Assembly (NCBI GenBank): GCA_009761415.1
Contig: QUOL01000001.1
Coordinates: 3,658,001-3,722,000 of the forward strand
Origin: Sarcomyxa edulis
Lineage: Eukaryota > Basidiomycota > Agaricomycetes > Agaricales > Mycenaceae
DNA length: 64,000 nucleotides
Reading direction: 5' to 3'
Below, one piece after another: positions 25,909 to 37,457 of this stretch. The notes beneath the pieces are model-generated. The model did not search any database, was not told the origin of the DNA, and saw only the letters and a program-made list of their open reading frames with translations. The translations under genes and the position numbers were made by a program. Position 1 is the stretch's first letter. Each line of letters starts with the position of its first letter.

Positions 25909-26051
25909 TCAAACTGGATTTTAGAATGGAAGGGCTTTCAGGTCGGTGGTCAGACAGACGGTCGGCGGCCAGATAGACAGTTGGTGGTCAGCTACCGACC
26001 GTCTGTCTGACCACCGACCTGGAAGCTCTTCCATTCTAAAATCCGGTTTGA
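25909..26051. repeat. Long inverted repeat, 57-bp arms
   Basis: The left arm 25909-25965 pairs with the right arm 25995-26051 with about three mismatches, around a 29-nt spacer. The arms start TCAAACTGGATTTTAG and end at GTCGG. The spacer itself repeats the GGTGGTCAG motif found in the arms. It carries no reading frame. It lies between the stop of the gene at 25770 and the caleosin start at 26318, so it might be in a 3' untranslated region. It resembles a small hairpin-forming MITE-like element, but no target-site duplication was identified. Confidence 0.85.
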
Positions 26052-26317
26052 CATCGTGCTCGAGCCCCCATTGTACGGGTTACAGGGGGTCCTCAGAGCA
26101 ACGAGATATAGGACATTTTCAGATGACTCAGTTTCGACTCGTTTTATATCATCTACATTCACAATAATATCAATGCGGATACTACATTTTCGTCTCCCTT
26201 CATCAATGGATCTTATGGCTAGCTTGTCCTGAGTATATGTTCAAATGACTAGTCGAGTGACTCCGAAATTCTTGGAAACTGGCGGGCTGTGACAAAGTCT
26301 CTTGTCCGATTACCACC

Positions 26318-27209
26318 ATGACTGTACCCAAAGACGCCGTATCCGCTGCCCCGCCATACTCAGGAAACCCTTCAGATAAACCTACAGCTCTTCAGTCTCA
26401 TGTAGCTTTCTTTGACCAAGACCAAGATGGCATTATATGGCCGCGCGACACGTACTTCACTTCTAGGACTTTCCCTATCTTTTCACATCTGATACAAGAA
26501 CTCTTTTGACAGCTTTGTTGGCTTTCGTGCCATTGGATTTGGAATCCTCTTCTCTGTTTTTTCGACCTTAATCATCCACGGCTCTTTCTCGTACGTCGAG
26601 AGTCTTCCAGTCTTGTCGTTCAGTCCTAACATGTATGCGCTCAGTTGGTTCACATTTGGCACCCTCCTTCCAGACCCTTTCTTCCGCCTCAAAGTCTCTC
26701 TCATGCACCGCGTACGTTTTATTCCCCTTGTGACTGGCGTGCGCACCTCTTACGACTCGATATAGGGAAAACATGGCTCTGACACGGAAGCATACAACAC
26801 CCTCGGCGAATTCGACGAATCGAGGTTTAATTCCGTGTTCAACATGTACTCGGCGCCTCCCCATACGCACCTGTCTTTCTCTGAAGGCGTTAGGATGATT
26901 CATGGGAATAGAAACCCATTTGATTTTGTACGCCTCAAGTATATCCTGACTCTGGCTCGCGCTGACCTTCGATCACTATGTAGTTCGGATGGTTCGCAGC
27001 TGTCTTTGAGTGGTACGCAACCTACATCATGATATCTCCCGCGGACGGGCGCTTGAAGAGAGTTGATGTGCATGACGTCTTCGATGTGAGCTGCCGAAAA
27101 ACAGCATAGATGATTTCCCGGACATTGACTATCTGCACGCTAGGGCTCGATATTCTATAGGTTGTCCAAACAGAGAGCGAATCCAAGATGGGTCACCACA
27201 AAAAAGTGA
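26318..27209 (+). CDS. Caleosin (EF-hand lipid-body protein/peroxygenase)
   Basis: Exons 26318-26451, 26513-26711, 26766-26927, 26984-27085 and 27144-27209 encode 220 residues, the normal caleosin size. A single EF-hand loop (DQDQDGIIWPRD, about residues 33-44) is preceded by ALQSHVAFF, whose histidine is one of the two invariant haem-binding histidines. The membrane-associated segment GFRAIGFGILFSVFSTL and the C-terminal GWFAAVFEWYATY and DGRLKRVDVHDVFDGS blocks are characteristic. Fungal caleosins bind calcium and haem, associate with lipid droplets or endoplasmic reticulum, and can act as peroxygenases on fatty-acid hydroperoxides. The gene appears complete. Confidence 0.95.
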
Positions 27210-28472
27210 CTGTAGACCCCTTAACCCACATTTCCTTTCATTCTTTCTCGCTGTATCGATGTGTCTCTGTCTCTTGTGTTTGTAGCCGGTCGTTCCAACT
27301 TCCATTTGTACCTGTTTCTTGTAGAACGCGTTGATCACGACTTGGTCCTTTGATACCACATTTGTTTCACTAGAATTCCCCCGTTATGATAGATCTGGAG
27401 TTTGTGTTCAGTTCAACGCTCAGAGATGCAGATAACTCCGGGACCCACATGCGCCCACAACCACGATCGTGATCGAGATGTGACGTCACGCGACGAGAGG
27501 CGACTTTGAAATTTCCCCAGCCTGAGTTTTTCTGTAACTCTCTATTGTCCTCAGATACAGCCCTATCTGGTGGTACGAGCCCTGCTATGAGTCGCTATCG
27601 TAGAACAGCCCGCGAGATACTTACGACGGCTATTATCTTCGTGATCTCTCTAAGTCCGAGTCTGATGTGAAGGCGTCAGGTAAGATTTGTTCTTACACAT
27701 GCTTTAGACCATCTTCCATACCATGCTTTGGGACGCTCACTTTCTACTCAGACTTGCATACGGGCAGTCCACGTCCGGTGTACATTGTACTGCTATAGCC
27801 TAGCTTGACACCTTCGTATCGTCGACTCCACCCCCAATCTCACTCTCGCATAGGGGCTCGCGCGGATGTTAGTAAGGCTCATACAAGCAGGAGAAAGAAC
27901 AGGCCGACGTTCCAGCGGGGATCCACATTGTATAGACCTTGGTTCTTTCCTCTCCCGCGACGGTTATTCGAGCGATCACTTCGAGGGATGATCAGTAATA
28001 TGTGTGCACATTATAATATTGTGAAGAAAGACAAACTGAAATTTAGATGAAGGTCGACCGGTAAATACAACCGCCAGCGTTGTATTCGGAGAATTGTAAG
28101 TCGACGTCATATGTATGAGTTCACGATGAGATCTACATGTATAATACATACGATCAGTGTTGGGATTCGTAGATTTGAATGATAAGGAAATCAACTACTA
28201 CTTTCTGCAGGCCTCACGAGAAACGCGAATAATGGGTGAGCGTGCTACATACCTGCTTATCATCCAGATATTGGAAGGAGTGCCGTTCGCATCGGCAAGC
28301 TCTCAGTGAGCCTTTTGGCAGACTGCCGCGATTTTCGTACCGTCCTTTCTGTTCTAGAATGAAGAAGTCGTGAGATCGTGAAGGGCAGTGTGCTCTCCAA
28401 TACGCTGCAGAGGTCTATGAGTACCACGTACAAGTCTCAAGCCACCGGTCCGTCTTGGAGAGAGAATGACTG
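27210..28472. other. Intergenic, no gene recognised
   Basis: About 1.3 kb with only short frames. No motif, repeat or RNA gene was identified. Confidence 0.4.
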
Positions 28473-28505
28473 ATGTCCTCCTGTTCTCTCTTTCGTTTAG
28501 GTATC

Positions 28506-28859
28506 ATGAAAATTGAACGGAAAACTTCAGTCCAGGCCTCTCCAATGGACGCCGGAGTTAATATTAATGTTTCTGACGTATCGAAGGACAAAAAAACTTA
28601 CATTCAATGTCGGTTATCATTATCGACATTCTTTTTAGTAGTAGTCATTCTAGCTATGAGATCTCAGCCAGAACCAAGTCGGTATGACTTTGTAGACCAT
28701 GTAAGAGCGAGTAATGGAACTGGGCGAGCATCGTACGGTGGAGTAGGCATTCTGCGGTTTGAGTATGACTTTGATAGAGTAGAATGGAGCGTAGAAAAAG
28801 AGGAACAGACGGGTGCATACATGTGTTATGCGGGATCTTCTGACAACGCCACAGAATGA
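28506..28859 (+). CDS. Doubtful small membrane-anchored ORF
   Basis: A 117-codon ATG frame with one hydrophobic stretch (LSLSTFFLVVVILAM, about residues 39-53) and an acidic/aromatic C-terminal part (FEYDFDRVEWSVEKEE). The ATG follows an acceptor-like TTTAG, so an upstream exon is possible. No domain is recognised, and it could be a decayed gene fragment. Confidence 0.25.
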   Translation: MKIERKTSVQASPMDAGVNINVSDVSKDKKTYIQCRLSLSTFFLVVVILAMRSQPEPSRYDFVDHVRASNGTGRASYGGVGILRFEYDFDRVEWSVEKEEQTGAYMCYAGSSDNATE

Positions 28860-29145
28860 GGAAATAAGATTTGCATTCGACGCCGCTGTCTATGACAAGA
28901 TCTGGAAGGGATTTAAGAGGATATCCGGGATCTCAAATGGAAGGGACAGGTAATTAACAGAGGAGAATATGATTCGGATCTCGCACCGGGGTTTTACAGG
29001 GTTCGACGAGAGAGAGAACTTTCAAGTCCAGATGACCTGCGTCATAACGCGCGCCGAATACCCAGGTCCTCGTTAACGTAGTCTTTAGAGCGGGATTATG
29101 CGCGAATTCTGTTGTGTTGATGGGGATAGTTTACAAATATGTCCA
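28860..29145. other. Intergenic
   Basis: No feature recognised between the doubtful frame and the 3' end of the kinase-like gene on the minus strand. Confidence 0.35.
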
Positions 29146-30100
29146 TTATACGTTTGGTATGAACACCGGGTCCTCGATACTTTCTATCACTCTTGTCGGC
29201 TCCAGCATGTTCTCAATTATGAACCTGCCATCTAGATTACAGGAGAGGTCGTTCAGAAATCGATCGGCCAGTACAAGTCTGTTTGACAGTCGAGGTCTAA
29301 GTATAATATCCACTCACTAGGCATATCGTTTTCTTCGGCCCTCAAGACCGCTTCGTCCCAATCCTTCGCAACACCAGTCAGGACATGCCGCTTGACCAAT
29401 CTGCGTTTGGCTTCGTCTATATCAACTTTGAGATACCATCGTTCGTCGAGGAGAATGCCTCCTTCGTTCCACGGTGTAATTGATAGAAACGTGTACAGAC
29501 CCTCGATAAGTACGATCCGATGACTGGGAAAGTAAACACATCGTCGAAAGAGACCACGAATGAACGAAAAACAGAAGAACCTGCTCACTATGGGTAAATC
29601 GAGACAGCGTTTTCCGTAGGATCTTTCAAGGTATGATCGAAAGAAGGAGCGGTTATGACGGGGGTTGTTGGAGTCAAGTCCTCACGAAGTGTTCGGCAAA
29701 ATCCAACGTAGGAGCGTCCGTCGAACGTCCAATGTATACCACGCCTATCATGGGCAAGCTTGGGATCAGGGAAAGCATCTAGTTGTGCTCGTGTGAGATG
29801 CCAGCCATCTAATCCTACGACGATAGCCCTTGGCTCAGACTCTCCAGATGGATACGATAATTCGAGCAGATCATTCGTATGCTTGAGTATGAGCTCTGCG
29901 AAAGTGGATTTTCCAGAAGCAGGGATGCCGCACAAACCAACCAGGAGACGTGATGAGACGGCAGTCCTAAAGTGAGAATTGACGAGAAATAAAAGGAAAA
30001 AAATCGTAGGATATTCGCGATGAAAGATCTAGACTCGAGCAGCATACGTTTGAAGACGCTTGACCAGATATTCAGCTAATTCCACAGCTATCTGGTCCAT
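29146..30100 (-). CDS. P-loop kinase, Yfh7/uridine-kinase-like
   Basis: Exons 30100-30048, 29966-29589, 29523-29318 and 29231-29146 encode 240 residues. The Walker A loop GIPASGKST lies near residue 28. DGWHLTRAQLDAFPDP followed by RRGIHWTFD, and later IVLIEGLYTFL and the lid KRRLVKRHVLTGVAKD, fit the phosphoribulokinase/uridine kinase superfamily and especially the fungal Yfh7 branch (putative kinase of unknown substrate). All expected motifs are present. It diverges from the glycoside-hydrolase-like gene across 309 nt. Confidence 0.85.
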
Positions 30101-30409
30101 GTCGAAGGCTATGTTTCAAAGGGTGAACTAGCAGTGGTGGATGCAGTGAACGAAGCGGCAAGTTGACGCGCCCACCAACAAAGATGTCAAAATGCTATCC
30201 CGAAGGCAGTCCTCCCTCTATCTTCATCCCTTTTTCGACATCTTCCCCAGATTTTGCCATAGCTGGTCATCGAAGATCTAGGATAAGCGCCGTACGAGAA
30301 TAAATTGCAGTCCAAGGGGCCATACGACGCGTGCACTCAGGCTGTCTTGACTTTTCTGGCAGCAACACTCATCTTTCTCACTGATTCTTCCTGGAAAGCA
30401 CTTTCAAAA
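30101..30409. other. Shared divergent promoter
   Basis: A 309-nt gap between the ATGs of the P-loop kinase (minus) and the GH71/99-like gene (plus). Both promoters must share this space. No clear TATA box was seen. Confidence 0.4.
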
Positions 30410-33400
30410 ATGTCACAACGAGCTGGAGAAAAGGGCAAAGGCAAGATCTTGAAGAGGTGAGTCTCTCGTTCCCTCAAAGATAAACACGAAGTAAGACATG
30501 TTATGTTCAGGGCGGATCCATCAACCATCCAGGACAAATTCATGGTTGGTTATCAAGGATGGTAGGTGGTCCTAGAGGTTTCATTTCACGACGAAGAGGT
30601 TTGATCATTCATTCTCTAGGTTTACGTGTGCTGGCGATGGCGAGCCTGTGGGTCCAGGTGCGACAGGCTTTGATACTGTCGAGTAGAAATTGCAGGCTGA
30701 TTTGCATCCTGACTATACAGGACATCACGGATGGCTGCATTGGTTTAGCTACCCCATTCCTGATGGTGGAAGACCCAACACCGATCTATGGCCCGACGTG
30801 AGTGTCATCTAGTCGTTTGCTTGGCCACATCTGTCTAAAAGCCTTTATTCTCATCAGGTATCCGAGTACTCTCCATCAGAATTGTTTCCTGCTCCTGGGC
30901 TCAAATTCAAGAATGGCGACCAAGCCTTCTTATTTTCTTCTCGGCATCCTAAAACCGTGCAAAGGTAATCACAAATCAAGGACGGCCGGTGCACACTATG
31001 TATAATTTGAACTCACAATGTACATATCTTAATAGGCACTTCGACTGGATGGCCCAACACGGTGTCGATGGTGCATTTCTCCAGCGGTTTGCTGGTCAAT
31101 GCGATCTCGAGGGCGGAAACGAAGGCATCATGCGTATACGCGACGAGGTGGGCGATCGTGTCAAGGAGGCCGCGGAGAAAGAAGGAAGAGTATTTGCTAT
31201 CATGTAAGTTTCTATCTTTGTTCCTTTTTGCTAATCTGACTGATATCTGACTACTTGTTTCAACGTCTTTTTAGGTACGATGTCTCGGGCGTTGCACCTG
31301 ATCAGATACAACGGGTGTTGGAACGTGATTGGATACATCTCATACGAGATAAAGGAGTCTTAGATAGTCCTAACTACCTAAGAGAGAAAGGAAAAGCCGT
31401 CGTCGCACTATGGGGTATGGATCGCATTGTCTGCAGTAGAGATCGCTGTCCCGATGCTGACCATCCTATCTCTTTTAGGTTTTGGATTCAACGGTGCTGG
31501 TCATAGTCCGAGCACTATCAAAGCTATCACCGCCTACATCCGCAACGTTACACCAGGTGGCGCGTACATCATGGCAGGCATCCCGGCTTACTGGCGTACA
31601 TCGGACAACGACGCTGACAGGAACCCAGAATTTCTCGACGTATGGTTGAACGACTTCGACGCGATTTCTCCGTGGACTGTAGGTCGATACGATACTGAGC
31701 AAGATGCAGACGACTTCGCGGAAACTAAGATCAAGGGCGATGTGGAGCTCATGAAGAAGAGAAATGAAGAAGGAAAGTGGAGGAAAGTTGATTATATCCC
31801 GGTAGTCCTCCCCGGGGGATCGGTCAGTAAAATATATTGGCCTTGTATTCGAGAAGTCGATCAAGATCTGATTTTTGTTGTACAGGGATTCAACTTATCA
31901 GAGGGTAAATGGGGCTTCAACAATATCAAGAGGAACGGTGGCCATTTCCTATGGAAGCAGATATTCAATGTGCGTAGACAGGGGGTAAGGACCATCTATG
32001 GAGCCATGTGGGACGAGTGAGTTGATTTCACTTCCGTTTGGCCACATCTCTGATGCTGTTCATGGCTTCTTATCTCAGATATGATGAAGGTACTGCGTTT
32101 ATGCCAGTCATCGAGAAGAAGCGACTACTCCCACAATCGGACAAATATCCATTCATGGCTCTCGACGAAGATGGTTTTGATCTACCGGCCGATTGGTGAG
32201 TATCGTTTACTTTCTTTGATATATACAAACTCCACCTTGATGTGGGGACGAAATACTCATCGAAATGATTTGGTAGGTACATGCGGATATGTGGTTTCGC
32301 AGCGGAATCGTTACGTGGTGAGAGAATGATTCATGAGACATTCCCAGTCAAGGAATTACAAGATTATTGGGCTACGCGCCCAAAATATGAGGAAGTCGAT
32401 ACAAAATCTGGGGACTTTGTGTCTGGAACTGCTCTTGGTACGGGTTCCGGTGGAGGCGACGGCCAATCGTATCAAGAGTGGTTGACTACTCAGAAGGACG
32501 ACAAGGAGGAGCCCCCTCCACCACCGTATACTCTAGAAGAAGCCGCATCTGGACCGTCGTCGTCATCTACTAACCCCAATGTTTCAGCGACTAGCTCGCC
32601 CCCAGCTCCGCAACCTTCGCTATCCACTCGACCTTTGTCGCTATCGTCTGCGTCAGGTGTCCCTCCAAGGGTAGATCCGGGATCCAGACCACAGTATTCT
32701 ACATCTAACCACGCTTTGGCGCCAGTGAGGCCTTCTGCAAGCGGCTTCGAGTCTTCCATATCATCGTTGACTGATGAGTTCACTCGACACGGAATCACTC
32801 CGTCAAATTCTGAGGGAACGCGTCCTGTGGCTGCCACAAGTGGCCCTCCTCCACTGCATCCCTCACATCCAGGGGCGCAACTAACCTATGGGCCACCCAT
32901 TCCTGCTAGTTCGCGACCTAATCAAGCTCCTAACTCTCCTCCCTCCTCTCCTCCACTTCGACCTCAAATCTCTGCAGAAGCGCAATCTGTAGGACGAAGC
33001 GAGTGGCCACCCCCGGAATGGCAGGTAGGTCAAGCTCAGACCCAAACTCAACATCAACATCAACATCAACAATTGCAACCTTTACCATACGTTCCCTACG
33101 TGCGCCCACCGCGTGATGATCAGGCGATGGCCGGTGCCAATCTGCCCCGGCCTCCATCTCATAGTCCATCTTCCCCAGTGACACCAAGACCACACGGTTC
33201 ACTAGGGAGCGCGTCTACATCTCTGTCGCCGGCCAATAGTCAGTCCGCATCGCAATATTCATATCCGGAACCCAGTCAACGACCTGGCAGGTCCCCAGCC
33301 CCGCCTGCAGCCTCGTCATACGCGCCGTCATTTAACACGGACGGACCACCATCGGTCTACGCACCACCTTCAGTCCCCCCACTTCATCCCAGACACCACC

Positions 33401-34232
33401 AATACCCATATTCGTCAGGTTTTCCCCATCCCTCACCACCACGTAGTCCTCAGATACCTACGTACGGAGACGCGTTCCCAACCCAATTTCCGCAAGCGCA
33501 AACTGACGTCAATACTAACGAGGGAACGGGTGAGTATTTCCCAATGCCACTACAAGATCCTCGGCAGCAGATGTATCCGGCGCAACCAATGTATCCGTAC
33601 AACAACAACAACGATCCTTCACCGTACGGACAACAGCCGGGAACATGGTTCCCGGGTGGACCAAGTCCTCCTGGTCCGCCGCCTCCGATACCGTTACGTG
33701 AGTTACTTGTTTGCTTACGGACGGTTGGAAAAAGGAATCTGATGCTTGTACGGTTCTTTCTTCGTATTCTCTGCTTCAGGTCCTTCCCACTCCGGTGCCA
33801 GCCCCGAGTCTTGGTACCCCGGATCCGGTGGTCCACCTCCGATTCCTCAACGTGTGTTTTTACCGTTAAATCTCAACAATAAACCGTTCTGACAGCCTAA
33901 CCGACTGTTTATTGTACAGGTCCTCCAACCCACTCGTCGTATTCTAATTTCCCAAGCCCCAGTACGAGTACCAATTCTCCAGGTGGATTCGGACGACCAC
34001 TTGGATTATCCTTGAGTAGCATGGACAAAATTGTCGGCCGGAGAACCAGAGAGCAACTCGAGAACCAGGTCGGCAGCTTGGCACAAAGTCAGTAGAAGCC
34101 CATCTCACGATTCGAAAAGACCCTCTAATTTGCATGACTGACTGACGCTCCATTTTTTTCTTTCTCTTTCTTTCTTGGTGCTTTACATCATTGACAGCGG
34201 GTAGCAAGTTGTTTGGTAAATTCACAAAGTGA
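30410..34232 (+). CDS. GH71/GH99-like glycoside hydrolase with proline-rich tail
   Basis: Fourteen exons: 30410-30456, 30511-30561, 30620-30657, 30721-30797, 30858-30964, 31036-31203, 31275-31414, 31479-31822, 31886-32016, 32079-32195, 32277-33697, 33780-33851, 33920-34087, 34198-34232; 971 residues, all phases fit. Residues about 17-430 hold the catalytic-type domain (VGYQGWFTCAGDG, HFDWMAQHGVDGAFLQRF, MYDVSG, YIMAGIPAYWRT, YGAMWDEYDEGTAF), as in proteins annotated xylosidase/arabinosidase or GH99-like. There is no signal peptide. From about residue 445 a disordered Pro/Ser-rich region of about 500 residues follows, opening with PPPPPYTLEE (a PPxY motif) and ending in a charged segment and LFGKFTK, which looks conserved. 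An intracellular glycan role is inferred. Confidence 0.85.
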
Positions 34233-35333
34233 TTTATTGATGATTGAAATCCCCGGACCTTGGACGCTATAAGGCTTAGCGCAAGGGTTCGACCTATTGG
34301 CTCCAGCCATGAGGTACTTACATGCGTAGGAGCGGTGGATTCTGAAATCTGTAGATCCAGTGATCCAGTGATTCATTGTTATTACGGTGAACGTTGTTGT
34401 TTTTTTGGTTATTAGACTACATTAGGACTGGCTACTTTGCATTGGATAGTGTATTAGTTGTATACTTTTTTGGGAGTCGCTCAAAAGCCGTTAGCGTTAG
34501 TGTTAGTGGGTCTGTAAGCAATCTCGATGGTATCGATGGCTCGATGATGCTCTGCGATAGAACTACAACTTTGAAGCAAGCTCTTTCCCTGACAACTTGA
34601 AATACACGCAGACGCATGCACAAGCCAAAGTTAGCGCTTGCGTGCACTTCGTGGAAGATGATGCCAGTGGACAATAATGATGTAACAGAAGGGCGACGTC
34701 CTCGTCCAACATCTTTGAGCAGTGTACCCCGGGTCTACCCCGGAAGACCCCCTGTCGATATCATTGCCACGACGAAGATCTGGACCAGCCTACGTATCAG
34801 TCAGAAAACGTGTTGGAGTCATGAGGTTAGCTTCGCGGACTAAAATTGTTATCAGAAACGATCTGAATAAGGCAGCAAAGGATTGTATAAGATTCGGAAG
34901 ATCAGGAAGCGAGATCCTGGATGCTGGCGCAAGAAAGGTATCCGTTGGGTGTACATTGTAGTAGCTGAACAACTTGCAATTGTGAGACTTGCGCGCGCGC
35001 GTATGCATCCTCGCAGGCTGCAGCTGACTGTTAGCTGTCTGTTTGCATTTTATGCTCAATCTTCGAGTTGGAAAAAAAAGGGAAATTGAGAGCTGGATAC
35101 AGAATTAGCTCCGCATGTCAACGTAAACGCCCGCGAAAGTCAAGTGGAAAGTCAGTGGGATGCCGGTGGGAAGACGCTCAAGATGTACATCGATGTCCGT
35201 TCCTTTTCATAGAACCTCCATAAACGATGCGAACGTTTTTTCAGAGTTTGAGTGGAATATATAACGGGAGCGGTTGGGTGGCATTCGTCTTTTCTCTTGC
35301 TGGTCGTTTCCGATCGATTGGACTAGGATCAAC
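34233..35333. other. Intergenic and promoter region
   Basis: Holds the GH-like 3' flank and the zinc-finger gene promoter. No gene is supported. A short alternating GCGCGCGC run lies near 34993-35000. Confidence 0.4.
35258..35264 (+). promoter_or_regulatory. TATA box candidate
   Basis: TATATAA stands 70 nt upstream of the ATG at 35334 of the zinc-finger gene, a suitable core-promoter distance. Confidence 0.5.
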
Positions 35334-36941
35334 ATGCAGTTCAGCTTGCCCCCTCACCCGGCATTTTCATACCCAAACTTCCACCCTTCCTCCTCCTCGT
35401 CGACAGCCATGTCGACCAACCCCCTCGACTACCCCGTAACCAGTTTCAGCCAACCCGGCTTCTCGGACGGATCGCTCCAATACACTGATCATGAGAATCG
35501 GCATTTCCTTGACCACGGAGGTTCATCGAGCAGCAGACTCCAACTTGGCTTATCCTCGACGCCTTTCACTGGCTCTACAGGCCCTAACGCCACCGGTCTC
35601 GTAATTTCCGGTTCTACTTCAAATATCGACGTTTTTCGCAACCAAAACATCCCGAATTCAAATCCCCCATCTTGGCAGTGGACACCTGCATCTTCAGGCC
35701 GCGGACAACCCGACTGTGAGGAACTCTTTCTTGTTTGACGATAAAAAGCATATCATCATTTCCTGCCACTTCTCTTTTTCCCCCAGCTGCTCAATTGCCT
35801 ACTCCTGCTGCTATGGCCGTCCTACTCAACCCAAGATCAAACCGCACTACCCAAATTTCTTCGGCTCTTCCCGTTCCAGCTGCCGAGGCGACTAGGCAGC
35901 CGAGACCTCCTCCTCCTCAGCAGATTAACACAGATCTGGGTGCGCACCCTATAGTCGACGCTCATTCGCGGGAGAAGAAACATGCCTGCTGGATGTGCCA
36001 CAAGAGCTTCGACCGTCCCAGTACCCTACGAAAGGTGAGAACAAGGAAGAAAACATTCCTAATGACAAATCGAACATTAGCTAACCGATCCTTTTCATTT
36101 TTGTGAAACAGCACTTACTAGTCCACACTGGCGAGAAGGGTATGTCTTCGATTCTTGTACGCGACGGCCATTAGTCCCCGGCAACTAACTTGTCTGTCTA
36201 GCATTTGTTTGTGACACCTGTGGGCGACGCTTCGGGGTGGCATCCAACCTGAACCGACACGTACGGAGGTGTATCCTCAAGCCTGTGAACACGGCAAATG
36301 CCAACACGCCCTCTGCCGCGTCTAATTTAGGATCGCCCACGTCCCCCTCCTCAGCAAACCCAATCGGGTCATCTGGAGCCGCGTCCACGGAACTTGCGCT
36401 GACGGATGGGGCAGTGGCGCCTCAGAGCAGCAGTGGCGGCGTAGAAAGAGCCAACAAAAATAAACGCACTCGGGGAGGAACGATCTCCCCAACGTCTTCG
36501 AACACATCGAATTCCTCGGCTACATCCGCCCAATTGCAGACATTACCACCTCCTCCCCCACCTGCCCCGCGCATCCCACGTGTATTGAAAGATCCCGCAC
36601 CAAAACGCCGTCGTCGCGCCCCTTCGCCATCCCAATGGATTCCACTGTCTCTCCTCGCTTTCAACCTCACCCCTGACGAGTTCCACAAATCCTGCCCTGT
36701 CCCTCTCGCACCTGTCAGCCCACACGACGTCATTCAGCTCTATGGGATATTGGATGAACGAGACTCCTGGGACGAGAACGTGGGGTCTGCGCCGTATCAC
36801 CCACGCGATTGGGAAAGGAAGCACAAGCTACCTGGTCCTGGACTAGGGCTCGGACTGGGTCTGGGAGCGAAGGATGTTGGGAATATGAATTTCAGTGGCG
36901 GTGGAGGATTTATGATCGGGAGGGTGATTCTTCAGTGTTGA
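35334..36941 (+). CDS. C2H2-type zinc finger transcription factor
   Basis: Exons 35334-35715, 35787-36034, 36112-36139 and 36202-36941 encode 465 residues. Two tandem fingers are at about residues 200-250: the first CWMC...HLLVH is C2H2, linked by TGEKAF, and the second CDTCGRRF...HVRRC is C2HC. The finger pair is split by a 28-nt exon. The N-terminus is Ser/Pro/Gly-rich and disordered. The C-terminal part holds KRRRRA, a likely nuclear signal, and the segment DERDSWDENVGSAPYHP followed by PGPGLGLGLGLG, which I associate with an uncharacterised group of mushroom zinc-finger regulators. It should bind DNA in the nucleus; targets are unknown. Confidence 0.88.
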
Positions 36942-37457
36942 GTGTTGAAGCGGCGGGATTGCAAGGCAAGGCAATTCCTTTTGGTTTGGTGGGTTTTTTT
37001 GATGGCCCTTGGAGTGGTTTGACAGGACATGCGGATGCGAATGCGAATCTTTATGTTATGGAGAGAATGATACCCCCGATTGTATTTTTTTGGCAGGAAT
37101 TTCGGTTGATGCCGTGTTCATACGTTGTTTCCTTTCTTACTTACCATGCCCGAGTTACGCCCTTTGGATACATGTTATCCACGCCGCTCGTTGCAATGGT
37201 TCCGTGTACATAGTTATCTTTAACCTGGTCTCTGTATATATTTTAGTGTTTTTGTATCACATCGAGTATCCACTTTACCAACACTTACCGAGGATTCCAG
37301 GAATGCTTTCTTGAGACGCAGTCTGCTGGTGGACAGTCGTAGAAGGTGTGACATACAATCACGATATGTGACTCCCTGCTTGGTTGAGGCGTGTGACTCA
37401 AACAACGCCTCCGCTCACCGAGATCTCCAGCCTAAGTTTTGAAATCTGTAGCCAGGC
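36942..37457. other. Intergenic
   Basis: Lies between two plus-strand genes and includes the zinc-finger 3' untranslated region and the RSC-like promoter. No other feature is seen. Confidence 0.4.
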
